A stretch of 64,000 nucleotides of DNA from Montifringilla adamsi (GCA_017590115.1 JAGGNK010010892.1:3524813-3588812), one strand, 5' to 3'; shown: positions 12,532 to 25,265, counted from the stretch's first letter. Program-made: numbers and translations. The notes: a model not told the origin generated them from the letters alone.

Positions 12532-14651
12532 CTGCAGATGAAGAACAAGCACAGGAGGTGATGAGGGGCTTTCTGCACCCGGCCCCTCCCTGCTCCCCTG
12601 CTTTGGCACCTCTCGAGGCTGAACTGCAAACACAAGGAATTATTTCAGGGTTGTTTCCGTATCTCCCAGGAGCCATTTTGTGTTTGGGTGCTGTCAAACC
12701 AACATGACAATTCTTCCATGGCTTTACTTAGGGAAAAACCAATTTCCTTTCTCAGCTAAAGCCTCAGCACGTGCTCACTTACAACAAAAGATGTAAAGAG
12801 TCGCTTTGTGTTCCCAAGCTCAGAACTTCTGCTGTCAAACCAGAGCACACAGCACGGCCAGCAGGATTTTCATGAGAATTCACCCATGCAACCCCCACAG
12901 CTCATGAAAACCCTGAGTGCAAACATGGATATGTTTCCTTTTGGCAAATCATCTCCTCAAAAGGCAGCTGAAAACAATGGAAGCCTTTTTCTGACAACAA
13001 AAGCTTTGGAGGCCTTTTCCTGTGCTACAGAGAATACGCTGAAATGAAATAATATGTTTAAATGAAATAAAGTTCACCATGTCTTTAGGCAAAAGCCCTT
13101 CTGTCTGTGGAAACCAGCTTCTGCTGTCCCTGCTCTCATTCTGAGCCTCAGAGTGCAGATTTACATGTGGTGCAGTCTGGTTTACACCTGGCTGAAGCCA
13201 GGAGGGCTCCAGACCTGGAGGATGTCCTGAGTACACCTGGAGCTGGTGCCAGCACACCCTGAAACCTGCCTGAGCTCAGCACGCTCACCCACGGCAACCC
13301 TCCTAATGTACAGACACTTCAAGGGAAACTCATGACTTATTTACCAGCCAATTCCTTGCCTGAGTTCCAAATTCAATCCCAAGGCAGCTCAATTTCAACA
13401 GAGCTGTCAATATAATGTACCATGCTCTGCTGCTCTCCTCACCTTTTTTGATATTATGGGATCCTCACTTATTTGTAATGAAACACTATGAATAAATCAA
13501 TGTATGTTAATACATGAGGTCTTCAATTTTTTATTAAGGTCTCCACAAGAATCTAATTCCCAGCCTTTCTGAAAGAGCCTTTGAAAATCTTTAAGTCACT
13601 TGCTTTATGACAGGAGGAAAATGTTGCATTTTGAGGAAAAATAAATATCCACTGTTTAAAAAGGGAGGCTTTAATAATAACAGGATAAATAAGAGACCAA
13701 GACTGATGTTACTGACACCAGAGAAGGGTGAGAGCATGTGAACCCTGTTATTTGGACAAAGAAGAAGAGTTTAGACAGAGCTGACATCCAAGATAAGGCA
13801 GTGTAACAGAGAAAGGGCATGAATTACACCAGCAACAAGAAAGTACAGAAGCAGAGCTCTTAAAGGAATTATAATTAGACAGCTTGCAGGTGATTTCATT
13901 GAAAACCAGCTAATTTTTCCAGGAATTACAATCTGGGTTTAAGTTTTTATTACATGCCAGACACCTGAGAAAGAGAGACCTCTGAGCATAATGGTTCTTA
14001 AAACAAACAACAAATTAAAAACAGGAGCAAAATCTCTCCACCCACTGCTTTTCCCTCAGGGACTCAGCATGGCATGGGACAGTATTTTGAGAGCTCTTAT
14101 CGCATCAAGGCACTTCAAGGCAAGGGAATTTGTAAGAAGACCATTGGAATTAAATTGAGAAGCAAATACTTAAATCAAGAGACATGACCCTGTCCATGCC
14201 ATAGCTAAAATCCAGAAAGAAAAATGCATTTAATTTAATGTTATGTAGGAATGAGCCAATGCAATCTTGTATGCTCTGTTGGTACATCAAGAGCTAGAGA
14301 AATAGAAATAAAACTACAAAGAGGAATCAGCAAAATAGGAATTGGAGGAGAAGAAAAGGAACTTCCTACACCTGGGGCACTGAACAGCGCATTCACAGGA
14401 TGCCCAGGTCAGGCAGTGGCCTATGCAAAATCAGTGGTATTTGTTTTCAAGCCCATTATACTGAAGGTTATAAATACAGTGAAAGATGCGCTTGTCCTTG
14501 ATCGCCATCCATATAAATAAATGTATTCTGCTACCTTCAGCGGTTTTAAAATCATTACAGAAACAGTTATTTTTCCTTATTAAAAAAAAATAAAATCTAA
14601 AACCCCCCTGTCCCCTTAAGGCAAAAAGAGCTACAAAAGCTTTCAAAAAGA

Positions 14652-14982
14652 AAAAAAAAAAAAAAAAAACTAAAGAAAAAAGAAACTCACTGATTTAAAA
14701 AAAAAAAAAAAAAACTAAAGAAAAAAGAAACTCACTGATTTAAAAAAAAAAAAAAAAAACTAAAGAAAAAAGAAACTCACTGATTTAAAAAAAAAAAAAA
14801 AAAACTAAAGAAAAAAGAAACTCACTGATTTAAAAAAAAAAAAAAAAAACTAAAGAAAAAAGAAACTCACTGATTTAAAAAAAAAAAAAAAAAACTAAAG
14901 AAAAAAGAAACTCACTGATTTAAAAAAAAAAAAAAAAAACTAAAGAAAAAAGAAACTCACTGATTTAAAAAAAAAAAAAAAA
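14652..14982. repeat. Seven-copy perfect 45-bp tandem array
   Basis: A 27-base core (starting CTAAAGAAAAAAGAAACTCA and ending CTGATTT) followed by 18 A residues repeats with the core starting at 14670, 14715, 14760, 14805, 14850, 14895 and 14940. The copies look identical; only the last A-run is shorter. On the PTPRT sense strand each unit reads T-run, AAATCAGTGAGTTTC, then TTTTTTCTTTAG. Such uniformity implies very recent expansion, homogenisation, or an assembly effect. Confidence 0.97.
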
Positions 14983-15591
14983 CCCAAAAACAAAACAACA
15001 AACAAACCAATCCAGTCTTTATTTTTCTGTTGACTGTAGCAGAGAATGAATACAAGGGACCTTAAAACAACCTGGGTCAACTCACAAGTAGCAAAGAAGG
15101 AGGAAAGAGCACTTGAGACAATCCCCAATTTGATATTGTAGTGTGGGTCAATTTTCAGAGCAACTGCTCACTCAAATCAGACTTCAGGATTTCCCAAGGT
15201 TCTTTTCAGGATATATAAACTCCAGCAGAGAGATTTGTGGCACAGCCAAATGTGAGTTTACCTTTTCTGCAGCAGAGTCTCTTTCCAGTAGACACAGACC
15301 TTGTTAAACCAGGTGGTGTGGGGTTATTCAGAGCACCCCTGTCCCCAAAACTGAACATTCAACTTTAACACATTAACAGTACCTGGATGCAGCACAGAGA
15401 ACAGAAACATTACAGTGCAAAGCTGTGCATGTGTCCAGGGTCACCCAGTCCAGCAGCAGAAATATTTAGGGGTTGATAAGTGCAAATGGTGCAGAAAGAG
15501 CAACCAATTCTTGCTCTCATCAGGGTTGAGCTCTTCTCTGCTTCCCTCCCTCCAGGAGGGCTCTGAGTGACTGGAGTGGGCAGGAAAGGGC

Positions 15592-15957
15592 ACACAGACA
15601 CTGCCAGGAGAGCTCCTGGGCTAAAGGGCATAGACACTGCCAGGAGAGCTCCTGGGCTGAAGGGCACACAGACACTGCCAGGAGAGCCCCTGGGCTAAAG
15701 GGCACACAGACACTGCCAGGAGAGCCCCTGGGCTGAAGGACACACAGACACTGCCAGGAGAGCCCCTGGGCTGAAGGACACACAGACACTGCCAGGAGAG
15801 CCCCTGGGCTAAAGGGCACACAGACACTGCCAGGAGAGCCCCCGGGCTAAAGGGCACAGACACTGCCAGGAGAGCCCCCGGGCTAAAGGGCACAGACACT
15901 GCCAGGAGAGCCCCTGGGCTAAAGGGCACACAGGCACTGCCAGGAGAGCCCCTGGCT
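15592..15957. repeat. Ten-copy 36/38-bp minisatellite
   Basis: The unit contains ACTGCCAGGAGAGCCCCTGG then GCTAAAGGGCACACAGAC. Copies begin at 15600, 15636, 15674, 15712, 15750, 15788, 15826, 15862, 15898 and 15936. The length alternates between 36 and 38 by presence or absence of one CA, and sites vary (CTCC/CCCC/CCCG, TAAA/TGAA). The array gives long repetitive ORFs on the minus strand that are not genes. Confidence 0.97.
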
Positions 15958-18900
15958 GCGTGCCCACCTCTGGGAGGACTCTCCTCACCACCACGGGGAC
16001 CTGATGTTCTCCAGGCTGCCTTTTGTAAAACCAGGGATTCTACACTCCTCTACACAAACATTTGTGTGGCTGAGAAGTCTGTGGATTTCTGTAATTGCTG
16101 AGTGCTGCTGCTTAAGCAGCCAAACCCCAGGTGAAGCAGAGGAAGCAGCTCTGGAAACAGAGCTGTCCACTTGGAAAAGAAGGCAAACTCTTCCAGCTCA
16201 GCAAAAAACAAACAAACAACCAATCATTTTTCTCTTCCAAGCGAGCTACCTGCTGTTTTTTAGCTCTGAGTGCTGCCCTGAGTGTGGATCAACAGCTGAG
16301 AGCTCTGGCTCAGCCTCATTCCTCTCTGGAGCTGCAGGCACAGTGACAGCAGCTGCCACTCCAGCTGCAGCCACAGCTGGCCCTGCCAGCAGCTTGTCCT
16401 GGGGCTGGCCTGGCACACATCCCTGCTCTGCCACCCTCCTCCCAGCCAGCAGCAGCTCCAGGGGCTGGGCACTGGGATTTCCCCTCTGGAGCAACCCATA
16501 AGTGCCACACTCCTGGGTTTGTGTGCAGCCATGGCCCTGGGTGGGAGGATTTCTCCTACAAAAATCAATGTATCGCTTCTCTGTTCATTTCCATGTGTGC
16601 TCCACCAAATTATAGCGGGTTAAAAGGAAGGCACCAAGAGTTTCCAGTCTTCTCAACTGATTTAAACTCAATTTTCTGAAGCGAGAGAAACTGCAGGGAA
16701 TCAGAAAGTGAAAAATTTTTGAAAAACCGTGGAAATTTCCGACTCTGGAGTAATTTATGAAAGCACAAAAACATGTCTGGAGAAGAAATATGGCACTTCT
16801 CTGGAACAAGAAGGATGCTGGAAAAAACACCTGTCTTGTGGTTTGTATGCTGAATATTTATCTTAATTTCTTGTTCCATGTGTCAAAGCATTTCATTACA
16901 AAACAAACAAGAGACTCTAATCTAAAAAAATAAGATGACTCAATCCCTCAAAAGCAGCTGTTCTAAATTATTTCAAATAATCTATTTTAAAGACAAGCTG
17001 AGCTATCTAATACTTCTGTATTCTCAAAAAAAGGAAGAAACATCATTAATTTAAAATTTAAAAGCACAGACAGAAAACAAACAGAAAAATACCAAAAAAT
17101 ATATTTTAAAACATAATTCTGATTAGAAATATTGAAAATATTTATTTGCATCCTGATGCAAAATAAATGCAAATACAAAGATGAGGAAATTTCTCACAAG
17201 ACTGAAACTCTCTGATTTTTAACCACCTTCCTGATTTCCCTGCAGGCCAGGCACTGTCCTAAGTGGAAAGCTGTCTTTGCTCTGCAACCTGGAATGTCTG
17301 TTCAGGGTTTCCACAGGGAATGGAGAGTTTACACATCAGCTCCAGGGGAACTTGATGGTCCCAAGGAAAATTTTAGTGGCCAGCACTGCTATGGATCTAA
17401 ACACAGCAAAATCGAGCAAAGAAGTAGACATTAATAAATGCTAAATCTCCTTGGAACCTCCTTCACTGAGTCAATTAAATGCTTCTCATACTGAAGCAAT
17501 AAATTTCAAAAAATCAAAAAGGCAAATGGTGAAGGAACTCAGAAGAAGAAAGAACAGCAATTTTCCCACCAGCACAAGAGGGTCAGAGCACTGAGCCCGG
17601 GGCTCTCCCAGCTGGGCAGGAGGGATGGGATTTAGGAGGTGCTCAGATGCTGAAATCCCCGGCAAAATTTGGTTACATGACTCTAAATCCTTTGTAAAAG
17701 GTAAAACAGGCCAACAGTACAAGTGTGAGTCTACTAGAAACTATCAAAGAAAGCTTTATAGTTTAGTGTCCAGGTGTTCAGTGATGCATAATTGCTGTGA
17801 TAGATTGGAGAATAAAATAAGAAAATATCAGCATAAAGGAGTAGGCTGATGAACAGATTCACTCCTGGTTGTTATTTAAGCAACCAATCCCAGTGCATGC
17901 CAGTCCCCATTAACCAGGGGCACCCCCTCTTATTCCATCTTTCCCTCTGTTTTTATCCACTTTAAAGCTCAGAATATTAACTCTTTTAAATCACTGAGCT
18001 ATGGTAACAACCCCAGAGATGTAGATGTAATATTCAGAGCATAAGCACAGCTCTTCTCTCCTTCCCAGAGCCCAATTTAACACAATTTTCTGGGGAGATG
18101 TGAACACTTTGTTAACTGTCATCGTCTGTGACTGCAGAACTTCTCTTACAAGGACATAAAACTTTCATGGGAAAGGGAGAAACAATAACAGAGGTATTAA
18201 CTAAACTAGGAAGCACAAGTTTATTTGCCATTGCAAGAGAGAAAACACATAATTTAAAAAAACCCAAAAATAACCTACTGGGATTTTTCAAAACTTGTGG
18301 TGAACAAGGAAGTGCACAAGTCTGGAGAATTTTACTCTTTCTTTGCATGGTGGAGGAAAAAGTGCTTTGTCTTATGCTTTCTAAATTAGAAATGCCAGCA
18401 AGAGTTGAAGATTAGAAGTTTAAAAAATCCCTATAGAAAAAAAAAAAGGTATCTATTGTTCAAAATGTGGTAATTAAACAGGGAAATAAACCATCAAGAG
18501 ATGTGATGAATTAACTTTGGGTTTAGAAGCTCCTTTGGAAGAAGCTATAATGGCACAAGCATGGGGCCCTAAGCTTGATACAAGAACAAATTGTGATAAA
18601 GATCTCATCACTCCACTGTAATGGCTTTTTTTGCCCCACTACTAAAATCCTCAGGGAACCCAGGATGGCTGTTCAGACTCTCTTTAATCCTTTTAAATAA
18701 ATAAATTAACAAGGCAGAATATTCTGCTCATATCACGGCTGATAGATCCATTTAGCCTGCCCATACATTTGGTACATATGAGTAAGATTTCACCCTGATG
18801 AATAACAGAGTTGTCAGGATTTTGTGTGTTCATAACCTTACAACTGAGGACAGAACACTCCAATGTCTCAGGATTGAGAGCTTGCCTGTCAAGGGGAAAA

Positions 18901-20023
18901 AAAAAATATGTTCAATATGTTCATATGTTTCTTCCCACAGCAATTGATCCCGGTATGCAGACCACTTTATCTTACATCTTTTGCCATACAGAATTAATCA
19001 GCCTCAGCGAGCAGAATTTTGCTCTCTACAGCCATATCCACCATTAAACATTAGGACTTTAAGCTTCCCCTCTGATTTCAGCAATTGCAGCCTGTTTCAA
19101 TGCAAATGGTAAGTACTGCTGTTAAATCACACACTACTTTGTGGGTACATTATACAACCTTATATCTATTTTCCATTTTAGTGACAGCCTGCATAGCAGT
19201 TTGGGGAAGGCATTTGAAGCCTATAAATCCATTGCATTATTCCCCTACATTCCCAGTGATGTTTGATGTGCCTGTCTTTATAAAACAGCCTGTTCTGCTT
19301 CTCCACACCCCTCCTGCAACCTCTCCCATCTGGGGATGATTTGGAGCTGACAGGTAGCTGCACTAGCTCTCTATATATAAAATAGGTTTTTTCCTCCCCT
19401 TTTTCACTCAGCAATGCCTCAAGACTAAAACAATCTCTTGCTATGGACAACAGAGGAGGCAGGACAAGGAAGATGACACAGCCACTGCATGCATGAGTGT
19501 GCCAAGGTCAGGAGCAGGGTCTGCAGGGACACCCTCACTGCTGTCTGTCCCTATACTGAGACAGAAGAAAAGGCAGATTTTCCTGACTTTTTCCTGCTTT
19601 TTGAACTCACTCCTGCCTTGTGAAGCAAGACCTGGCATCAAGACCATTTTTATCCCTCAGTTCTTTCCATACAATGCATCACACAGGGCACAGGGAGGTG
19701 GACTGCACTGGGAATAAGGATCCCAGAGAGTGTCACAGATGTCAGCTCCTCCAGCACTGCTCAGCAAGCAGGAGGCAGTCTGTCCATCCAACCAGAAAAT
19801 CCACTTGTCTGGAGTTCCTTCCCACACCAGGGCTGGGCCCAGCTTCCCTTGTCCCATGGGACTGTGTCCTGCCACCAGGTCCCACCTCTCCCACTGCTGG
19901 CTGCCCTGCTCAGCTGATGGAAAAGCCTGGGACCAAACCCACTGATACAGCAAAGCTGCTGGCATCCCAGAAAATTAAAGCTGCAAACCAGCCCCAGCTC
20001 TAATTCCTTTCTTATTTTAAAGT

Positions 20024-20316
20024 GGAGCCTTCTGGAGAGGGACTTTTCACAAGGGCATGCAGTGATAGGACAAGGGGGAATGATTTAAATTTGATATTGA
20101 AGAAATCCTTCACTATAAGGTGGAGGGGCACTGGCGCAGGTTGCCCAGAGAGTTTGTGGACACACCACCCCTGGATGTGTATAAGTCCAAAGTTGGACAG
20201 GGCTTGGAGCAACCTGGGATGGTGGAAGGTGTCCCTGCCCAGGGCAGAGAGTAGAATGAGATGAGCTTTAAGGTCCCTTCCAACCCAAACTATTCTGGGG
20301 TTCTATAATTCTCATT
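20024..20316 (+). mobile_element. CR1 LINE 3' fragment, plus strand
   Basis: Recognised from GGGACTTTTCACAAGGGCAT, GATAGGACAAGGGGGAATGA, CAGGTTGCCCAGAGAGTTTG and the terminal AAGGTCCCTTCCAACCCAAA. It is about 290 bp, 5' truncated and ends in a degenerate CR1 tail. Confidence 0.9.
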
Positions 20317-21117
20317 TTGAGAACCACTTAGGTCCCAATTGCATAATCCTCTCTGGAGCTGGAGTCACTTCTATTTACCCAGATGACACCCAGGCAGGCT
20401 CAGCTGTGAACAAGCCTGACTTAGTGGTGTTTAAATCCTCCTTAGAGCAGCTTCAGGACTGCTCAGTGTTCAGCTGCCAGAGCCAGCTCCAGGGCACTCA
20501 CACCCCACACAGAGCAGAGCAGAGCAGCTCTGTCAGTGCCAGGCTGTGCTCCTGCCCAGTGCCTGCAGCCTGCAGCCACCAGCAACTTTCCCCTGTGCCT
20601 TGCCACACCACTTGCTTCGAATTCATAACAGGGCTGGCACAAGACTTCACAAATACATGAGGAAGGATTTTGTCACAGGCAAAGTGTGATTTTCCAGGGC
20701 TGGAAAACATTCTGCAGTTCATAAGAGTGCAGAGATAAGGGAGTCAGGTATCAGCAGAGAGCTGGATGTGTTTCACAGGGTTCAGCACTGCAGATGGAGG
20801 GGAGGGGAAACCAACTGCAAGGCTTCATGATTGAAAACACCTCAGGAAACAATAGGCTATTTAGTTTTAAATCTTGCCTTACATATTCCACTCCATGCTC
20901 TAATAAAGCCTACAGGAAAACTTCATTTTTCCCCATATCCCAAAAATAAACACAAATCAACTGATGCATTCAAGTCTGACAGAAATATCCTTGAACTCAA
21001 AGTTACACAAACATAACCATTCATTTCCCTAGTTGCTGCCTCGGGGAAGCAGTGTTCCTCTAGCCAGGTGTTAAGATACCACGTGCAATGTGAGTTAACC
21101 ATGAAAAGGACTTTATT

Positions 21118-21212
21118 CACAGTATGGTTTGGCTTGGAAGGGACCTTAAACATCATCTTGTTCCAAATCCACTGCAATGGGCAGGGGCACCTTCCACTAG
21201 ACCAGGTTTTTA
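21118..21212 (-). mobile_element. Short CR1 3' fragment, minus strand
   Basis: Starts CACAGTATGGTTTGGCTTGG, continues through GGGACCTTAAACATCATCTT and ends near CACCTTCCACTAGACCAGGT. Only about 95 bp of the CR1 3' end is present. Confidence 0.85.
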
Positions 21213-22597
21213 TGATGGAAGAAAACCAGCTGTAGCTCAGGGTCTGCTGGAAATGTTTTATTTTGAATTCAGTGTGAGCAGAGGGTGTACAAAGTGAGAA
21301 CGTTCTACAGAACATTTCACTCACCATCATTTTGAGCACCACAGACCTTCCAGAAATTTCATAAGGCTTCTCCACAGTTCTTACCACATGTGGATTTATT
21401 CTCACATAGTCAGCACTGAGTTTCCAAACCACATCTTTCTGAACATGAGTTTGTATTGTTCATAAGACACCCAACATCAAGAGCAGCTTCAGATTTCAAT
21501 GGGAAGAGCAGCAAGGAACAGCCTTTCCCAGCCACAGCCCTTCCTGCTCGTTTGAGACTTGAAAGATCCATAAGATGCTTTTAAAATTGTATATTTCTTA
21601 CACAGATCACCCCAGCACCACCAGTGGCTCTTCCCCAGTCCCTGCTCACCAGGCTGAGCCATGAAGGTTTAATTTCCCCCTCCCCTGCAGGGACAGCTCT
21701 GAGCAGCAGGGCTCAAGCTGGGTAAGGACAATTAGCACTTCTGAATTCAAACCTGGCAAGCCAACACATTCCCCAGCCTGAAACTCACTCAAGAATGAAA
21801 ATCGCTCTTTTCTCCCCCACAGCCCCTTGTTTGGGGTCACCCTTAAAACCACGTGTTCCCAGTAAAACACCACTGCATGGACACCTGATGCAATAGAGCA
21901 GTGAATTACAGAGTCACTGCCCAATGAACACAAGAGCAAAAAGCAGGTACAGGTCCATAGGACAAAGCCCAGACTTTGGTTATCCTGCTTTTTCTGCAGA
22001 AATCCTCACTTTCAGGCATTAATCCTACATTTAATCTTGGCAAACCGCAGTTTCAGCAGACAATTAAAGATCATTTGCTTTCCAAAGGTGAAATATAATT
22101 GTGCTTTGTATCATTTTAAGTAGCTACAGAGATTCTCCTCCTGCAACAGAGATTCCACTCCAGGTTCCCAGCCACATGGAGACTGGCACAGTCCCCATCC
22201 CTGTTTACAGCATGACTGGTAGCACTTGCCACTTCCAGTTCCGAGGCTGGTATCAAGCAGAGTGTAAATCATAAACAGCCAGGGCCCAGAATGCGGGCTC
22301 TACATTTGCTTTCAAGCTGAAAGCTGAGAGTGTCAGAGTTGGAGGACTCAGATCTGTGTTTTGCATCAAAGCATGCTAATATTTTGTCTAGCTCACCTCC
22401 ATCTTCACATTCCAGCACAAGCCTCGCTTGGGTGTGAAAGATAAGGCATGAAGAACATAAGGAATCCCTTATTTTCCACATACATTATCAGAGCTGCTTG
22501 TTTTCTTGAAGGGAGCAGGAGAGAAGCATGATCCCTCTGCAACACCCCACGGGCTGTTAAATGTAAGGAATGTAATAGTAGAGACTCAATTCAAATA

Positions 22598-22967
22598 ATC
22601 ACAAAATGGTTTGGGTTGGGAGGGACTTTGAAGTTAATCCCGTGCCACCCCTGTCGTGGGTAGGGACACCTTCCACTGTCCCAGGTTTCTCCAAACCCCA
22701 TCCAACCTGGCCTTGGACACTTCCAGGGATCCAGGGGCAGCCACAGTTTCTCTCAGTGGCCAACTCCAGTGATGCACCACCCTCTTAATAAAGAATTTTT
22801 TCCTAATATCTAATCTAAAATCTCTGCCCTCTTTCAGTTAGAAACCATTTTCCCTTGTCCTGTCACTACATGCCGTCACAAAGCCTCTCTCTAACTCTGT
22901 TATAGCCCTTTAGGTAATAGAAAGTGCTCTAAGTCTCCTCAGAGCCTTTTCTCCTCCAGGCTGAGCC
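22598..22967 (-). mobile_element. CR1 LINE fragment, minus strand (left half of back-to-back pair)
   Basis: Begins ATCACAAAATGGTTTGGGTT and follows the inverted CR1 3' region through ACCTTCCACTGTCCCAGGTT and CTTTTCTCCTCCAGGCTGAG. Its truncated 5' end directly abuts a plus-strand CR1 tail. Confidence 0.88.
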
Positions 22968-23018
22968 CTGGAGGGGGCTTTAGGGTCCTTTCCAACCCAA
23001 ACCATTCTAGGATTCTCT
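22968..23018 (+). mobile_element. CR1 3' tail, plus strand (right half of back-to-back pair)
   Basis: GGGGCTTTAGGGTCCTTTCC followed by AACCCAAACCATTCTAGGAT is the CR1 3' terminus in plus orientation, about 50 bp long, joined with no spacer to the preceding minus-strand copy. Confidence 0.85.
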
Positions 23019-24379
23019 GAACATTACTGCCCCTGTCACAGACTGCACAGGAGCAAAAGCAGCATGGAGTGGGCAAGGCACAGCTTTAACCCCAAACCAC
23101 GTGGGAAATCTTACAAAAGTCTTAATATTCCTAAGACACAAGAACCATAAGAAGCCTGGATGCACACCTGGATACATCTTCAAGGGATGAAAGGCAGGAG
23201 GAGCACTCAGCACAGGAACACCAGCTGGAGGCACTAAGCCAATATTCTGAGCCCAGCAAACCCCTCAAACGCACATTTAACCTCTTTCCTGCCAAGGGCA
23301 TCTGAAGTGCATCTCTGCATTCTCATCTCAAAAACAGAGGATGAGTGAATCAAGCCCAGAACTCTGTTCTTATCCCAAAATCAACCTGGGATCACTCACA
23401 CAAAAAATTTAAAAATTCTTGCAATGAAGGAATCACAGAGCACTAAGGATGAGAACTCACTTGTAAATCAGTTCTGAAACCTATTAAAACAAAATTTACT
23501 TTTCTATGTTGATTTTTTTTTCCTTTTTTTATTTTTGTCCTCTTAAAATTTTCAGACTTAGAGCAGAACTGAAAGCATCTCAAACCCCAAATATCCATGA
23601 ATAATAAATAAGAATGGTCATACTTTGCTAATCACAAAATAATTTGCCTGTACCTCACCATGCTCTTTGGACACTGAGTTTGCCATACCAGAAAGACAAA
23701 GCATTACAAGAGCAGGTACAACTGTTTTTTGACATTGTGTGTTTAAACAATGACTCTGACTGCACTTTTTACAGTTGCCTCTCAAGCTACACCATCAAGT
23801 TTTCTGAACTTTGTTTTATTTTTTTCACAAGAAAAAAAACCACCAACCTGTATGGAGTATAGTGTGGGATGAAAATAGGCTGTGCAATTTTCCAACCCAT
23901 TTTCCAAATTTTTAAATTAATATCTTCAACCTTCCTGTCTAGCATAATTGCCAAAAAATAGTTTGGCCACTTGCAAAGATTTCGAAAACTGCTGCAAGTC
24001 TAAATCAGCCCTGCAAAACAGAATGAAAGCCAAACCAGCTCCCCCATTAATGCACACCTGCCGTAAATAAGAGGGCAAGAAATTCCATCTGAAGCCAATG
24101 TAGAAACCTTGTTTGAATGCCCTAAGTAATAGCAAATAAATCCCCCTGAACTGTCCCAGCCAGCAGAAAAAAAAAAAAAAAAACCAAAAAAAACCAAGTT
24201 GCTTCTGCAACATTCTAGCAGAAAAATGGTCAGCTTTGAGCTAGATAACAGTGAAGAAAATAAATGTTTATATGCAAAATATTTGCTTGGAATTTAGTGC
24301 TTAAGAAGCTGTCTTGTATTAGTATTTATAGCAAGATGGAACATGTTTTCCTGAGCAGCTCTGCAAAGGTGGACAAGGT

Positions 24380-24647
24380 TGAAGTTCTCATGAATATTGC
24401 TCGGCCTGTGATGGAGCTGGGCTTTGCAGAGTTCTCTGCTGGCCCCATCTTGCTGTGCCAGGATAAAAGGGGCAGGATCCAATCCAGCCATGGGGTGGCT
24501 CTGGGGAAATGGAGAAGGGGGAGATAGAGCTCCTCAAACCCCATCTCAGAGCAGCACAGAAGCTGAGCCCGAGGCATAAAAAGCTAACTCCCCCAATCCC
24601 AAAAATCTCTTCTGAACCTTCTATCGGAGAAGCAGGCGAACCCCAAA
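24380..24647 (-). mobile_element. Possible retroviral leader downstream of the LTR at 24648
   Basis: The sequence adjoining the inner end of the LTR begins with a primer-binding-like TGGGGTTCGCCTGCTTCT (minus strand, 24645-24628). The rest has no recognisable retroviral gene; the left boundary is arbitrary. It is probably the untranslated leader of a provirus truncated soon after its 5' LTR, but that is inferred from position only. Confidence 0.4.
24628..24645 (-). other. Candidate retroviral primer-binding site
   Basis: Two bases after the CA end of the minus-strand LTR comes TGGGGTTCGCCTGCTTCT. The first bases resemble the start of a tRNA-Pro primer-binding site and the spacing is as expected, but the 3' half does not match the canonical site, so the primer is uncertain. 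Confidence 0.45.
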
Positions 24648-24885
24648 TGGGGAATAATGTGCTCTGACTCCATTGATTCAGAAGGCTGAACAATTGCTTT
24701 ATTAAAACTATACTAGATTACATTAATACTATATCATAACTATACTAAAGAGATACTAAAGAATACTAAAGAAAAACCTGTGACTGTCTGAGATAAGAAT
24801 TATTTTCTCCTCTCTGTACTTCTCCAGGAAAAATCCTGGGAGAGAGAATTATGTCTCTCTCTGTTCAGAGAATGTGAATGTCACA
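24648..24885 (-). mobile_element. Endogenous retroviral LTR, minus strand
   Basis: On the minus strand the element runs from TGTGACATTCACATTCTCTG to a CCCCA terminus. It contains a stretch of TTTAGTAT-type repeats and an AATAAA polyadenylation signal (complement of 24698-24703). About 238 bp. The start recalls a finch ERV LTR family seen in songbirds. No target-site duplication could be matched, which fits a truncated provirus rather than a solo LTR. Confidence 0.7.
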
Positions 24886-25059
24886 ACTTCTCCTTCTACA
24901 TCTCAACATCCTGCACCAGCTAAAACTTAAAGGATTCATTCTACATTTTCATTTGAACGACCCATATAACTCCCCTAAACTCCTGAACTCCTCCCATAGC
25001 ACCCTCCTTCTTCCCACCCTTGCTGGAAAGTTTCTGCTCCCTCCCTTTCCCAGGGGCAC

Positions 25060-25265
25060 ATGGCTTGACACTGACATTTTGCTTTCCCCTCTAATAAAAA
25101 CACATAATCAGAAAGAACAAATCCTGTGCCCAACATTACAGAGCCTTTAAAAGGCTTCCCAGTGCTCACATCCAGAGCATTTCATTTGTGCACTGACTGT
25201 TTGCAACTTCTGCTGAATAAACTCACTGCTGCTTATTCCCTCTTGAATAAATCCTGGACCTGATT
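25060..25265 (+). mobile_element. Possible LTR fragment, plus strand
   Basis: A TATA-like CCTTTAAAAGG at about 25143 is followed by AATAAA signals near 25215 and 25245 and a pyrimidine-rich stretch. This order is LTR-like (U3 promoter, R, U5) but no termini or duplications could be recognised. The boundaries are approximate. Confidence 0.35.

Noticed and set aside
15410..15994. Overlapping minus-strand ORFs with a repeated SPGALLAVS motif
   Set aside because: Produced by the 36/38-bp minisatellite; open in several frames, as expected for a GC-rich repeat without stops.
16004..16501. 165-codon plus-strand ORF, Ala and Ser rich
   Set aside because: GC-rich sequence open on both strands; no domain recognised.
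20923..21432. 169-codon minus-strand ORF
   Set aside because: It crosses a CR1 fragment in the middle and has no recognisable domain.
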